NCBI GenBank assembly: GCA_000155715.1
Contig: DS990599.1
Location: forward strand, 218,419 to 282,418
DNA length: 64,000 bases
Direction of reading: 5' to 3'
DNA from: a gamma proteobacterium HTCC5015
Lineage (GTDB): Bacteria; Pseudomonadota; Gammaproteobacteria; HTCC5015
The notes beneath the pieces were generated by a model. It was given only the letters and a program-made list of their open reading frames with translations. It ran no database searches and was not told the DNA's origin. This document shows, one piece after another, positions 17,579-27,469 of this stretch (the first letter of the stretch is position 1; each line of letters begins with the position of its first letter). A program made the translations under genes and the position numbers.

Positions 17579-20209
17579 TTACTCCTGATTGGCGGCTAGC
17601 GCTCGGTCGGTTACCTCAAACACGTCATTGCTGAGACCATGGCTACCGTGAATTCGTTCAATTTCGCGTTGCATGGCGGACTTAAGTGTGGGGGTAAAGC
17701 GTTGATACTGGCTGAACACGCCCGCTAAACGTGCGGCAACCTGAGGGTTAATGCCGTCGAGTTCTAAAATAATGTCTGCGACGAGGCGGTAGTGCGCGCC
17801 ATCGGCCTGGTGAAAGTGCAGGGGGTTGGCGCGGCAAAACGTACCGATCAAGGCGCGCAGGCGGTTGGGGTTTTTGAGTGTAAACTGCTCGTGCCTCATC
17901 AGCTCGCGCAAACGCTCTGGCGTGTCGGCGGCGTGACTAGCCGCTTGCAGTGCAAACCATTTGTCGAGCACTTGGGCGTCGTTTCGATATTCGGTGTAAA
18001 ACTGTTCGAGCACTTCGTCGCGGACCGCGCCGGGCTCTTCACACAAGAGACTGAGAGCCGCTAAGCGATCGGTCATGTTGTCGCTGTCCTGTGCTTGGCT
18101 GAGGCACAGTTCGAAGCTATCGCTGCGAGACAATCGCATGAGATAACTCAAGCACAGATTTTTTAAACGGCGCTCGGCGATATCGTCGGGGTGAATGCGA
18201 TAGTGGCTCTGTGCATTGTTCTCGTGGTAGATCTCGTGCCACGTCTTGCGCAATGCCTTGGCCAGCTCAGTGGCCACAAATTCGCGTACGCGGTGAATGG
18301 CCGCTGGATCGACCACATCGACGCACTCGGCAATGTATTGTTCAGAGGGCAACGTCAGAGCGGCGGCGATGAGCGCTTTGTCCTCCCCGCCCTCGTAGAG
18401 TGCGTGTTCAAAACTCTCGATGAGCAGTGGGTCGAGCGTGAGCTCGCGCCGCTCGGCGCCATCGCTCAGCAAGGCGAGGAGGATGTCGAGGGCCAGCCGC
18501 TGGGCGGCTTCCCAGCGGTTAAAGCTGTCTTCGTCGTGCTGTGCCAGAAAGGCGAGCTGTTCGCGGCTGTAGTCAAAGTGCAGTTTGACGGGCGCGGAAA
18601 AGCCACGCAGCAAAGAGGGCGTGGGGTGTTGGGCGATGCCCTCAAATTCCAGCGTTTGTTCGCCTTGGGTGATGTCGAAAACGCGGTGGGTGTCGCCCTG
18701 TTCATTTAATGGCATTGCCTTGCCGTCGGCATCGATTAAGCCGAGGGCAAAGGGAATGTGCAGCGGCGCTTTATCCGTTTGTCCCGGGGTGTCGGGCGTG
18801 TGTTGTTTTATGTGGAGCGAGTAGCGCTGACGACGGGCATCGTAATGCGACTCTACACTCAATTCGGGCGTGCCCGCCTGAATGTACCACTGTTTAAATT
18901 GCTCGAGATCGACATCGTTGGCGTCGCTCATGGCGGCGATAAAGTCTTCGCAGGTGACGGCTTGTCCATCGTGGCGTTCAAAGTAACGCTTGAGTCCCTT
19001 TTGGAAGCCCGTTTCGCCCAGCAGTGTGTGCTGCATGCGGATGACTTCGGCGCCCTTCTCATAAACGGTGAGTGTGTAAAAGTTATTGATTTCCAAATAG
19101 TGATCGGGGCGGATTGGATGGGCCATGGGGCCCGCGTCTTCGGCAAACTGCAGGGTGCGCAGCATACGCACATCTTCAATGCGCTTGATGGCGCGTGCGC
19201 CGACGTCGGCACTAAACTCTTGGTCGCGAAATACGGTGAGCCCCTCTTTGAGGCTGAGCTGAAACCAGTCGCGACAGGTCACGCGATTGCCCGTCCAATT
19301 GTGGAAGTACTCGTGCGCAATAACGGACTCAATATTTAAGTAGTCGGTATCCGTGGCAGTGTCGGGCCGCGCTAGAACAAATTTAGAGTTAAAAATATTC
19401 AGCCCTTTGTTTTCCATGGCGCCCATATTGAAGTCGTCGACCGCGACAATCATGTAGATGTCGAGGTCGTACTCCAAGCCAAAACGCTGCTCGTCCCATT
19501 GCATGGCTTTTTTAAGGGAGTTCATGGCGTGATCGCACTTATCGATATTGTGCGATTCCACGTAGATGCGCAGGGTGACATCGCGCCCAGATGCCGTGGT
19601 GTAGTGGTCTTCAATGTGGCTGAGCTGCCCCGCCACGAGTGCAAATAGATAGCAGGGTTTAGGGTGTGGGTCGTGCCACTCGGCGTAGTGGCGATTGTTA
19701 TCGAGATCGCCGCTGTCGCTGAGATTGCCGTTGGACAGCAGCACGGGGCACTGATCTCGGTCGGCTTCGATACGCGTAGTAAAGGTGGTCAGCACATCGG
19801 GGCGGTCGAGGTAGTAGGTAATGCGGCGAAAACCCTCGGCCTCGCATTGTGTGCAGTAGTTGCCACTGGATTGGTAGAGGCCCTCCAAAGCGGTATTGGC
19901 AGCGGGGTTGAGGCGCGTCACGACGGTGAGCTCAAACGCGGTTTGCTCGGGCTCAATACGCAGCTCGTTGTCACTCAGTTGGTAGTCTCGGTCTGAGAGT
20001 TGGGTGCCGTCAATGGCAACGGATTCCAGTGTCATGTGCTCGCCATTTAAGATCAGAGGGGCACTGTCCACTCGACGCTGCCAATAGCTAGTGGCGGTGA
20101 CTCGGGTGCCCTCTGGGCTCAGTTCAAAGCGCAAGTGCAGTCGATCGACTTGAAAGTCCGGTGCGCGATAGTCTTTCAGGTAAACGGTGGGTTGTGCTTC
20201 GCTGCGCAT
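17579..20209 (-). CDS. pepN: Aminopeptidase N
   Basis: PepN is the M1-family zinc metallopeptidase that trims N-terminal residues from peptides in the cytoplasm. The 876-residue length matches bacterial PepN. Motifs in order: the substrate-anchoring GAMEN (within NMGAMENKGLNIF, near residue 260), the zinc site HEYFHNW with the third ligand Glu in LKEGLTVFRD, and the catalytic Tyr region ending FYTLTVYEKGAEVIRM. The C-terminal half is helical, as in the family. It starts at ATG 20209 and reads toward the glutaredoxin-like gene. Confidence 0.97.
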   Translation of the reverse strand: MRSEAQPTVYLKDYRAPDFQVDRLHLRFELSPEGTRVTATSYWQRRVDSAPLILNGEHMTLESVAIDGTQLSDRDYQLSDNELRIEPEQTAFELTVVTRLNPAANTALEGLYQSSGNYCTQCEAEGFRRITYYLDRPDVLTTFTTRIEADRDQCPVLLSNGNLSDSGDLDNNRHYAEWHDPHPKPCYLFALVAGQLSHIEDHYTTASGRDVTLRIYVESHNIDKCDHAMNSLKKAMQWDEQRFGLEYDLDIYMIVAVDDFNMGAMENKGLNIFNSKFVLARPDTATDTDYLNIESVIAHEYFHNWTGNRVTCRDWFQLSLKEGLTVFRDQEFSADVGARAIKRIEDVRMLRTLQFAEDAGPMAHPIRPDHYLEINNFYTLTVYEKGAEVIRMQHTLLGETGFQKGLKRYFERHDGQAVTCEDFIAAMSDANDVDLEQFKQWYIQAGTPELSVESHYDARRQRYSLHIKQHTPDTPGQTDKAPLHIPFALGLIDADGKAMPLNEQGDTHRVFDITQGEQTLEFEGIAQHPTPSLLRGFSAPVKLHFDYSREQLAFLAQHDEDSFNRWEAAQRLALDILLALLSDGAERRELTLDPLLIESFEHALYEGGEDKALIAAALTLPSEQYIAECVDVVDPAAIHRVREFVATELAKALRKTWHEIYHENNAQSHYRIHPDDIAERRLKNLCLSYLMRLSRSDSFELCLSQAQDSDNMTDRLAALSLLCEEPGAVRDEVLEQFYTEYRNDAQVLDKWFALQAASHAADTPERLRELMRHEQFTLKNPNRLRALIGTFCRANPLHFHQADGAHYRLVADIILELDGINPQVAARLAGVFSQYQRFTPTLKSAMQREIERIHGSHGLSNDVFEVTDRALAANQE

Positions 20210-20378
20210 AGTGACTCATCGTTGGAAAAACAAAAAAACATTATGCCAGAGAGAAACAGAAAAAATGGCTAAGAAACGCATAGGACGGGCACTAAATGTG
20301 TGCAAATGGAGAAAAATCACTACGAGCGGCATGGTGCGACTTTAAAGACTCGCCTATGATCAACCAAGGAAGGGGCTT

Positions 20379-21548
20379 ATGCATCAAGATATCGTTTTTT
20401 CGATTTTTATTATTTTTGCGGGCGCGGCGGTGTTCGCTACGCTGGCGCTGGCCGTGCGGCAGTCGCTCTTGGTGGCTTATATGGTGCTGGGTTTTTTGGT
20501 GGGGCCCTATGCTTTGGGGTGGGCCAGTGATATCCAAACCATCGAAAACATTTCCCATATCGGCATCATTTTTTTGCTCTTTTTGCTGGGTTTGAATTTA
20601 GAGCTGCGCGGTCTTCTGGTGATGATGCGCTCGGCCACCATTGTCACTCTGCTGAGCGCCATCAGTTTTGCACTCGTCGGCACGGCGCTGGCCAATGCCT
20701 TTGGTTTTCGTTGGATTGATTCATTGCTAATCGGTTTGTGCTGCATTTTTTCTAGCACGATTATTGGCTTAAAGCTGTTGCCCACGACCGCGTTGCACCA
20801 TCAGCATATGGGCGAAATTATTGTCAGTGTTCTGCTGCTACAAGATGTGCTGGCGATTATTGCGCTTATCGTGATCCAAGGCAGCGCTCAGGGTGAGGCC
20901 GCCCAAGGTATGGCGCTACTCAAGTTGGCGTTGAGTCTGCCGGCCTTGGTACTCGTTGCCTTTGTGGCGTCTCGCTACATTTTGCAGAACCTACTGGCTC
21001 GCTTTGATCGAATTCAAGAGTATATTTTTCTGCTCACAGTCGCTTGGTGCTTGACGATGGCTGAGCTGGCTAATTATTGGGGCTTGAGCTACGAAATTGG
21101 TGCCTTTGTCGGCGGTGTCAGTTTGGCTATATCGCCCATTGCCCGCTATATCGCCGAGCACTTAAAGCCGCTGCGAGATTTTTTTCTGGTGATGTTTTTC
21201 TTCTCGCTGGGAGCGCAGTTTAACCCGACCATGTTTGCCGAAGTGGCTCTGCCCGCTGGCTTGTTGGCGGTGTTGCTGATGCTGTTTAAGCCCTGGGTTT
21301 TTGCAAAGCTTTTAAAACGGCAGGGAGAGCGTCAAGAGATCGCCGTGCAGGCGGGTACGCGTTTGGGGCAAGTGAGCGAGTTTTCTCTATTGATCGCGGT
21401 TATTGCCGTACAGGCTGGCGTGATGAGCGATTCCGCCTCCTATGTGGTGCAGCTGTCGACATTGATCACCTTCGTCGTCTCTTCCTATTGGATTGTCCAC
21501 AAATACCCGACTCCCGTTTCCACGAATGAGCGCCTTCGTATGGACTAG
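20379..21548 (+). CDS. CPA2-family monovalent cation:proton antiporter, KefB/KefC-like membrane domain
   Basis: A 389-residue polytopic membrane protein of the Na+/H+ exchanger superfamily. About 12 hydrophobic segments are visible, with the family features VAYMVLGFLVGPYALGW near residue 33, SSTIIGLKLL near 125 and the transport-site region LLLQDVLAIIAL near 155, and GAFVGGVSLAISP near 240. It ends after the membrane domain: the cytoplasmic RCK (TrkA-N) domain of KefB/KefC is missing, so gating by NADH or glutathione adducts is not expected. AAGGAAGGGG lies just before ATG 20379. The transported ion (K+ or Na+) cannot be told from sequence. Confidence 0.87.
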   Translation: MHQDIVFSIFIIFAGAAVFATLALAVRQSLLVAYMVLGFLVGPYALGWASDIQTIENISHIGIIFLLFLLGLNLELRGLLVMMRSATIVTLLSAISFALVGTALANAFGFRWIDSLLIGLCCIFSSTIIGLKLLPTTALHHQHMGEIIVSVLLLQDVLAIIALIVIQGSAQGEAAQGMALLKLALSLPALVLVAFVASRYILQNLLARFDRIQEYIFLLTVAWCLTMAELANYWGLSYEIGAFVGGVSLAISPIARYIAEHLKPLRDFFLVMFFFSLGAQFNPTMFAEVALPAGLLAVLLMLFKPWVFAKLLKRQGERQEIAVQAGTRLGQVSEFSLLIAVIAVQAGVMSDSASYVVQLSTLITFVVSSYWIVHKYPTPVSTNERLRMD

Positions 21549-21601
21549 CTTCTTCGAAGGCCTTAAGCTGGTTTCACTATAAAAATTGCAACGGTTACTG
21601 C

Positions 21602-24600
21602 ATGGATCTTTCTACTCTAGAGCCAGAGCACGCACAGGTTTTGCTGGCCCACAAGCAGGTGGATCAAGCGCGTCTTTTTGCCGGTGGTTTTAATCAGGTG
21701 AGCGGCTGCGATATTCGCATGACGATGGCGCACAGCGTCGACGATGTGATTCGCGAGCTCGAAACGGCACGCTTCGATTTAGTCCTCTGTGATCGCCGTT
21801 TGTTAACGGTTAAATTGATTGAGGCGTTCAATCGCCTCCGCGCGCGAGGCGAGCATATCGCCACGGTATTGTTGAGCAACGAGGCCGACGATCAGGTGCG
21901 CAACACAGGGCGCGCGATTGGCGCGCTCGACGCCATTCCACTTTCCGTCGTTAGTGGTGAGGCGTTGGCCTACTATCTCAACGTCGCTTTGCGTCTAGGT
22001 GCCTTGGCCCGTCAGGAGCGGCAGGCAGGGCAGGTTATGGGCGCGATTGGCTCTTTTGGCGATGTGTTCTTCTTTCGCGCCCGCTTAGAGCAGGATCGGC
22101 CACCGATACTCGATTGGATTTCTTCCTCTTTTGTCGATGTGAGTGGTTACCCAACGAGAGATTTTCTCGAGCGCGAGGACGGCGTTTGGTCGCTGGTGGA
22201 GGAAGAGGATCGGAGCTTGGTGCAAGATTGGATCGAAGCACTCAGCGGCAATCGCCGCGCCGCCTGTGAGTTTCGCTTGATAGATCATTTGGGGCGCGCT
22301 CTGTGGGTAGAGGCCAAGGGGCACCCCATTTGGAGTCACGAGCGCCAGTGCGTGACGGGTATCCTCGGTCGCGTCAGTCAGATCGGTGCGCGCCGCCATT
22401 TAGAGGCCCGCGCCGAACACGCCGAGGCCCGCCGAGGCCTATTGCACGATTTTATCCAGTCCGCGCTCAATGCGACGTCGAGTTCAAGTTGGCAGCGCGC
22501 GATTCCCCAAAAACTACAAGCGCTATTGAAGTCGGATGTCGTTGGATTGTTCGAGCGCAAGGGAAATCAATTCGCCATGGTGGCGGGTGCGGGGTGGAAG
22601 CTCAATGCGCCGAGCGACCGTTTCTTGCACGGGCAATTGCAGCATGAGCTGAGTTTTACACTGGAGCGGCAAGAGCCCGTTCTGATCGAAAAAATGCAGA
22701 GCGAAACACGCTTCTCGCCCTCCCATATTGCACTGGGCAGCGGCGTGGTCAGTGGCGTGTGTTTAGCCATTAAAGGCCCGAGTTTCGAAGGGGTTCTGGC
22801 GGTGTATTTTCGCGAGTCGTACATGCCGCTAGACGCCGATGACTTGAATTGGCTACAGCTGCTGGCGGATTGGCTGGCGGGCCAATTGGGAGAGGGTGTT
22901 AGCGCGACTGCCGAGAGGCTTGAGGATAACAACAGTTATTTGCAGATTTTGATGGATGTAGGCGACAGCCTGCTTAACGCGCCCGACTGGCGCCGCGCGA
23001 ATGCCAGCGTATTAAACCGTGTAGGTGTGGCGCTAGATGCGCGCAGTCTAGCGTGCTTTCGCTTTTCGGCGTCGCAAGCCGAGGAGCAAGCGGCCACCGT
23101 GGCTTGGAGTCAGCAGTGGCAAGCCGAGGGGCAAAAGGCCTCTGCGCCGTCAACTCGCTTGTTGAAGGGCGTGTTTGCCGGAGAGACGCAGCAAGAGAAG
23201 GACATCTGTGCCGTGCCGATTCGCGCCGACGGCAGTGTCTGGGGCGGTGTTGTTGTCGAGGGCTTACAGGCGGATTCAACGCGGTTGGCCCTGCTTAAAC
23301 AGTTGGCTGATTTGATCGGTGCGGTGGCAGAGCGAGAGGCACAGGCCGCGCGCTTGAAGGCCTTGTCGACCGCCGCCGATTCCACGCAAGATATTTTGGC
23401 GTCGACGCTACACTGGCTCGGTGCCAGTGGGACGTGTTTTTGGCCCAGCCAAGGTCAGGCAACGTGGTATACGCCCCACCCTCGCCTGCGCGAGGCCGTT
23501 GAGCGTTTGGGGAGCGATGCCTCGCCTGTTGCCACTGCCTTTGAGGGCGAGCCCATCGCCTTTTTCCCCGAGGGTTTGGCGGTGCCCGATCCCGCTTTAC
23601 AACAGCAGCCCGCACTGGCCTTGCACTTTGAACAGGGCCGCTGGCTGCTGTTTTGGGAAAATGCCGTGCCGCTGTTAGGTGAGCGCGACTACAGCGCGTT
23701 AAAGCAGCTATTCAAGCGCGTGCTGACTTCACTGAGACAGGAGCAAGAGACCGAGAGTGCACCAGTAAACTCGGTGGAGGCCAACCCACTACCCTTTGCT
23801 GTGTTTGACTCGCAGGGTGAGCTGCAGTCGAGCAACGCCAGTTTCGATGAGATCTGGAAACAGGAGCTATCTCGCCCCGAAGAGCATCGCCGATTGGTTC
23901 AAACGGTGGCTGCACAGACAACCCCTGAGAGCGTTTTACACGACGCGGTAACGCCAGCACTGCTGTGGAGTTACGCCCCCGATCGCAGTGGCAGTGTGTT
24001 TGTCCAGGTGCAAATTGTGCCCGAGTCCGAGGCGGAGCAGCATAGCGATGCCTTCCACGATTTTCTCACGGGTTTGCCGAATCGCGAATTCTTCAAAAAG
24101 TTATTGTCCCACTCGCTCGAGCAATCCCAGCGCAATACGCAGTATGAGTTTGCCGTTCTGATGCTCGACCTCGATCGCTTTAAAGTCATCAATGATTCGC
24201 TCGGCCACGAAGAGGGCGATCGCGTCTTGCAAGAGGTTGCGACGCGCCTCGTCGAAGCGGTGCGAGCAGGCGACTATGTCGCTCGCCTCGGGGGCGACGA
24301 GTTCGCTATTTTGCTCGATGGTATCGGCGACGATATGGATGCCTCGGACATCGCCAGTGATATACAGCGCGAGTTGCAAAAAACACTGCATCTCGGTGAA
24401 CACGAGGCCGTGTCCAGTGCCAGCATTGGCATTGCTTTGAGCAGCCGAGGCTACCAGCATGTGGAAGATTTGATTCGCGATGCAGACAGCGCCATGTACC
24501 ACGCTAAAAACCACGGCAAGGCACAGCACTCAGTGTTTAGTCAGGAAATGCATCAGCGCGCCCTCGATCGCCTACAGCTGGAGGCCGATTTAAGACGCTC

Positions 24601-25354
24601 TGTCGAAGCCAATCAACTGCGGGTGCATTACCAGCCGATTATCGATTTGGCACAGGACAAAGTGGCTGGGTTTGAGGCCTTGGTCCGCTGGCATCACCCC
24701 AGCCGAGGCTTGCTGTTCCCCGACGACTTTGTGCCGATGGCCGAAGAGACGGGCTACATTCGCAATATCGATCGCTGGGTGCTGGACAATGCCACAAACA
24801 CTCTGACCCAGTGGCGCCAAATGGAAAGCCAAGCCAACGACTTGTTCTTGAGTTTGAATTTGTCAGGCCTGCACTTCGACAACATGGCAATACTGTCGCA
24901 TATCGGTAATTTGCTCAGCAGCAAAGACTTGAGTGGCCGACTGAAACTAGAACTGACAGAAAGTATTTTGATGCAGAACTCCAGTCGCGCTCTGGAAATG
25001 TTTAACATTCTCGCGGCGCGCGGTTTGCATATCAGTATTGACGATTTTGGCGTCGGTTATTCATCGCTCTCGCGGATTCGTCGCCTACCGCTCAATACGC
25101 TAAAAATTGACAAGAGTTTTGTGCAGGACATGCAGCGAGACCAGGGCGCCCTCGATATTATCCGCGCCATTATCGACTTGGCTTACAACCTCAAGATGGA
25201 GGTAGTGGCCGAGGGGATCGAAACAGCCCATCAGTACACCTTGCTTAAACGCTTGGGTTGCCACTACGGCCAGGGCTATTACATGTCGCGGCCTCTGCCC
25301 GAGGATCGTGCGCTGGAGTTTTTGCAAACGCCACTAGAATTAAAGCGCGCTTGA
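21602..25354 (+). CDS. Large multidomain GGDEF-EAL c-di-GMP signalling protein
   Basis: A 1250-residue cytoplasmic sensor-effector for cyclic di-GMP. The N-terminal 130 residues resemble a receiver domain with Asp in LVLCDRRL, although the usual acidic pair is not obvious. A PAS-like domain (about 140-265) and two or three GAF-like regions (about 285-440, 450-580, 590-720) follow. The GGDEF domain has RLGGDEF at 897 with the I-site RAGD just upstream, and the EAL domain has GFEALVRWHHP at about 1023, ELTESIL, DDFGVGYSSL, LKIDKSFV and VAEGIE. Both catalytic sites look intact, so it could make and break c-di-GMP. No transmembrane segment is seen. It lies 53 bp after the antiporter gene and ends at a strong terminator. 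Confidence 0.9.
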   Translation: MDLSTLEPEHAQVLLAHKQVDQARLFAGGFNQVSGCDIRMTMAHSVDDVIRELETARFDLVLCDRRLLTVKLIEAFNRLRARGEHIATVLLSNEADDQVRNTGRAIGALDAIPLSVVSGEALAYYLNVALRLGALARQERQAGQVMGAIGSFGDVFFFRARLEQDRPPILDWISSSFVDVSGYPTRDFLEREDGVWSLVEEEDRSLVQDWIEALSGNRRAACEFRLIDHLGRALWVEAKGHPIWSHERQCVTGILGRVSQIGARRHLEARAEHAEARRGLLHDFIQSALNATSSSSWQRAIPQKLQALLKSDVVGLFERKGNQFAMVAGAGWKLNAPSDRFLHGQLQHELSFTLERQEPVLIEKMQSETRFSPSHIALGSGVVSGVCLAIKGPSFEGVLAVYFRESYMPLDADDLNWLQLLADWLAGQLGEGVSATAERLEDNNSYLQILMDVGDSLLNAPDWRRANASVLNRVGVALDARSLACFRFSASQAEEQAATVAWSQQWQAEGQKASAPSTRLLKGVFAGETQQEKDICAVPIRADGSVWGGVVVEGLQADSTRLALLKQLADLIGAVAEREAQAARLKALSTAADSTQDILASTLHWLGASGTCFWPSQGQATWYTPHPRLREAVERLGSDASPVATAFEGEPIAFFPEGLAVPDPALQQQPALALHFEQGRWLLFWENAVPLLGERDYSALKQLFKRVLTSLRQEQETESAPVNSVEANPLPFAVFDSQGELQSSNASFDEIWKQELSRPEEHRRLVQTVAAQTTPESVLHDAVTPALLWSYAPDRSGSVFVQVQIVPESEAEQHSDAFHDFLTGLPNREFFKKLLSHSLEQSQRNTQYEFAVLMLDLDRFKVINDSLGHEEGDRVLQEVATRLVEAVRAGDYVARLGGDEFAILLDGIGDDMDASDIASDIQRELQKTLHLGEHEAVSSASIGIALSSRGYQHVEDLIRDADSAMYHAKNHGKAQHSVFSQEMHQRALDRLQLEADLRRSVEANQLRVHYQPIIDLAQDKVAGFEALVRWHHPSRGLLFPDDFVPMAEETGYIRNIDRWVLDNATNTLTQWRQMESQANDLFLSLNLSGLHFDNMAILSHIGNLLSSKDLSGRLKLELTESILMQNSSRALEMFNILAARGLHISIDDFGVGYSSLSRIRRLPLNTLKIDKSFVQDMQRDQGALDIIRAIIDLAYNLKMEVVAEGIETAHQYTLLKRLGCHYGQGYYMSRPLPEDRALEFLQTPLELKRA

Positions 25355-25370
25355 TGGCTGATAGGTGGAA

Positions 25371-25404
25371 CAAAAAAAGCGCGGGATAACCCGCGCTTTT
25401 TTTG
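25371..25404 (+). terminator. Intrinsic terminator after the GGDEF-EAL gene
   Basis: AAAGCGCGGG and CCCGCGCTTT form a perfect stem around ATAA, followed by a T-run. An A-run on the left side means it can also serve the convergent desaturase gene. Confidence 0.9.
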
Positions 25405-25433
25405 TGTCCTGCAATCGTGGTTCCAGCAGCCTA

Positions 25434-26450
25434 TTAAGCGGCCTTGGCGTAGCGGTTGGCGCGCTTGAATGTGCCCAAGTCGTTAAAGCGAACACCGCAT
25501 TCGCGCATCACCTCGTGCGCGCGGCTCTTGCACAGCGAGCGCAGATAAAAGGGCTGGCTCACTACAAAGTGATGAATGCTGTGCGTACTGCCAAAATTCC
25601 AGCAAAAGGCCTGTAGTGGCATGAAGTACCAAGGGTTCAACACTTGGGTTTGTTTCATTAAGCCATCTACATCGCCGTAGTAGTGCATGTTGGTCGTAAT
25701 GAAGTTCAGGATGGCCTGGCGCAAAATATTGGGAATGATATTGGCGACGGCAATCACATTCACAATGGGCATGGCCTGCTCACTGATCCAAGCGGGTAGC
25801 GAGATGGTGTAGCCCAGCTCAGGGCCGATGAGCGTCACAGCGTGGTAGGCCAAGAAAGCATACCAAGTGCCATAAAAGAGAAAGCCCAGAGGAAAACCGC
25901 CGACGTACTGCACATAATCGGATTTAAAGGTTTTTAAATCGCGGAACAGGTGGCGGAAAATCGAGCCCGAGGCAGCGGCGTCAAACATAATAATCATTCG
26001 TGCGAAGCCGTACTTGAGCCCGTTGCCCAGTAGGCGCTCTTCCGTGTCGTCCACTGTGCCCGAGACTTTGTGATGGTGTAGGTGGATTTTGCGGCGCACC
26101 CAAGGGTTAATAATGTTGCCGCGGAAAAGCCAAACACCCGCCATCATCAAATTTTGCATGAAGGGCGTTTTTTTGAAATACATAAAGTGGATTAAGTCGT
26201 GCTCGAGTTCGTGTAGCAACGAAGTGAATAGAGCACTGCTGATCACACACAGCCATGCGGGGATCACCTCGGTTACATACAGATAGCCCGAGCCGATAAT
26301 ACCGACAATGGCAAAACAAAAAATACCAAAGCCAATGGCGTTTTGGCGGTCGAGAATGGGGTAGCGCTGGCGCAATCGCTTCTCCTCATCTTTGACCGCC
26401 GCTCGAATACGCTGCACTTTTTGGCTGTCGTTGAGTGCTTGTTCTGACAT
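25434..26450 (-). CDS. Membrane fatty acid desaturase
   Basis: A 338-residue integral-membrane di-iron desaturase/hydroxylase. The three histidine boxes are HELEHDLIH (near 90), HLHHHKVSG (near 130) and HSIHHFVVSQPFY near the C-terminus, with paired hydrophobic helices between them. ATG 26450 is chosen because GGAAGAG precedes it at good distance and the longer frame up to 26543 has no site. It would insert a double bond into an acyl chain to tune membrane fluidity; the substrate and position are not predictable here. The gene is convergent with the GGDEF-EAL gene. Confidence 0.9.
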   Translation of the reverse strand: MSEQALNDSQKVQRIRAAVKDEEKRLRQRYPILDRQNAIGFGIFCFAIVGIIGSGYLYVTEVIPAWLCVISSALFTSLLHELEHDLIHFMYFKKTPFMQNLMMAGVWLFRGNIINPWVRRKIHLHHHKVSGTVDDTEERLLGNGLKYGFARMIIMFDAAASGSIFRHLFRDLKTFKSDYVQYVGGFPLGFLFYGTWYAFLAYHAVTLIGPELGYTISLPAWISEQAMPIVNVIAVANIIPNILRQAILNFITTNMHYYGDVDGLMKQTQVLNPWYFMPLQAFCWNFGSTHSIHHFVVSQPFYLRSLCKSRAHEVMRECGVRFNDLGTFKRANRYAKAA

Positions 26451-26585
26451 CTTATCTCTTCCTGCGTTGTGGTTTCTTGCAGTGTGTCGAATTTGATGCG
26501 TTTTGATAGAGGCTGTGACACCTTTGCCGACCGCCTGTCGCATGCAGTGAGTGGTCTTGTCGCCTCTGTAAGTTTGCTGTCGTTC

Positions 26586-27446
26586 TCACTTAATTGTGCG
26601 GCGTTTTTGCAGGGCGAGTACGCCGGCGAGGGCAATCAAAAAAGCGCCGATGACAAATTGCTGGCTCAAGGTTTCCTGCCAAAAAATGTAGCCGTAGCCG
26701 GCGCCAAACAAAACCGAACAATAGGTGAACGCTCCAATACGGGAAGCCTCGCCAATGGCGTAGGCGCGCGTCATGAGCAGTTGTCCTCCCGTTCCCGCAC
26801 AGGCGAGGAGTGCCAAAAGCCCCAGCTGTTGGGCCGAGGGTGTGACCCACGCCCAAATCAAGGGTATGGAGGAAATCACACTGGATAGGGCGGCGAAGTA
26901 AAACACGGTGCGGGCGACGGGTTCACTGCGGCCCAAACGCCGCAGCGCCGCTTTGGCTAGAGCCGCGAGTGCGCCACCCGCCAAGCCCACTAGGGAAACC
27001 CAATTAAACGCCCCGGTGGGGTCGAGTACGGCCCAGACGCCGGCAAAGCCGATGGGGATGGCGATGAGTACGATGGGTGGCGAGGTCTCGCGCAATAACA
27101 GCCAGGCAAATAGCGGCATAAATAAGGGCGTGGTCATTTTTAAAATCATGCCCTCGGCCAAGGCTAGGTGGCCGAGGGCAAAAAAGAAGCAGTACATGGC
27201 CGACAGGCCAATCCCCGCCCGCAGTAAATGCCAGTGGGGAATGCGCGTTTTCAAGTTGTCGAGGCCGCCCTGATTGAGAGCGAGTGGTAACAAAAGAAGT
27301 GTGGCGATGGCATTGCGGAAGAACACAATCATCTCGTTGGGCAGGCCCACCGAGGCGGCTTTGACGGCGGCGCCCATCGTGGCAAAAAGAAGTTCGGCGG
27401 CGACGATGAGCGCCGCGCCGAGTAGGGCGTTTTGGGGATACAGCAA
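26586..27446 (-). CDS. EamA/DMT-family exporter
   Basis: A 286-residue protein with ten hydrophobic segments arranged as two EamA repeats, the drug/metabolite transporter architecture. The first repeat shows FFRNAIATLLLLPLAL and SAMYCFFFALGHLALAEG, the second GRSEPVARTVFYFAAL and FTYCSVLFGAGYGYIFWQE. Such proteins export amino acids, purines or other small metabolites across the inner membrane; the substrate cannot be assigned. It lies 23 bp after the Dyp peroxidase gene on the same strand and is probably in one transcript with it. Confidence 0.88.
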   Translation of the reverse strand: MLYPQNALLGAALIVAAELLFATMGAAVKAASVGLPNEMIVFFRNAIATLLLLPLALNQGGLDNLKTRIPHWHLLRAGIGLSAMYCFFFALGHLALAEGMILKMTTPLFMPLFAWLLLRETSPPIVLIAIPIGFAGVWAVLDPTGAFNWVSLVGLAGGALAALAKAALRRLGRSEPVARTVFYFAALSSVISSIPLIWAWVTPSAQQLGLLALLACAGTGGQLLMTRAYAIGEASRIGAFTYCSVLFGAGYGYIFWQETLSQQFVIGAFLIALAGVLALQKRRTIK

Positions 27447-27469
27447 GGGAGCCTCGTGGCAGCGTTTGC

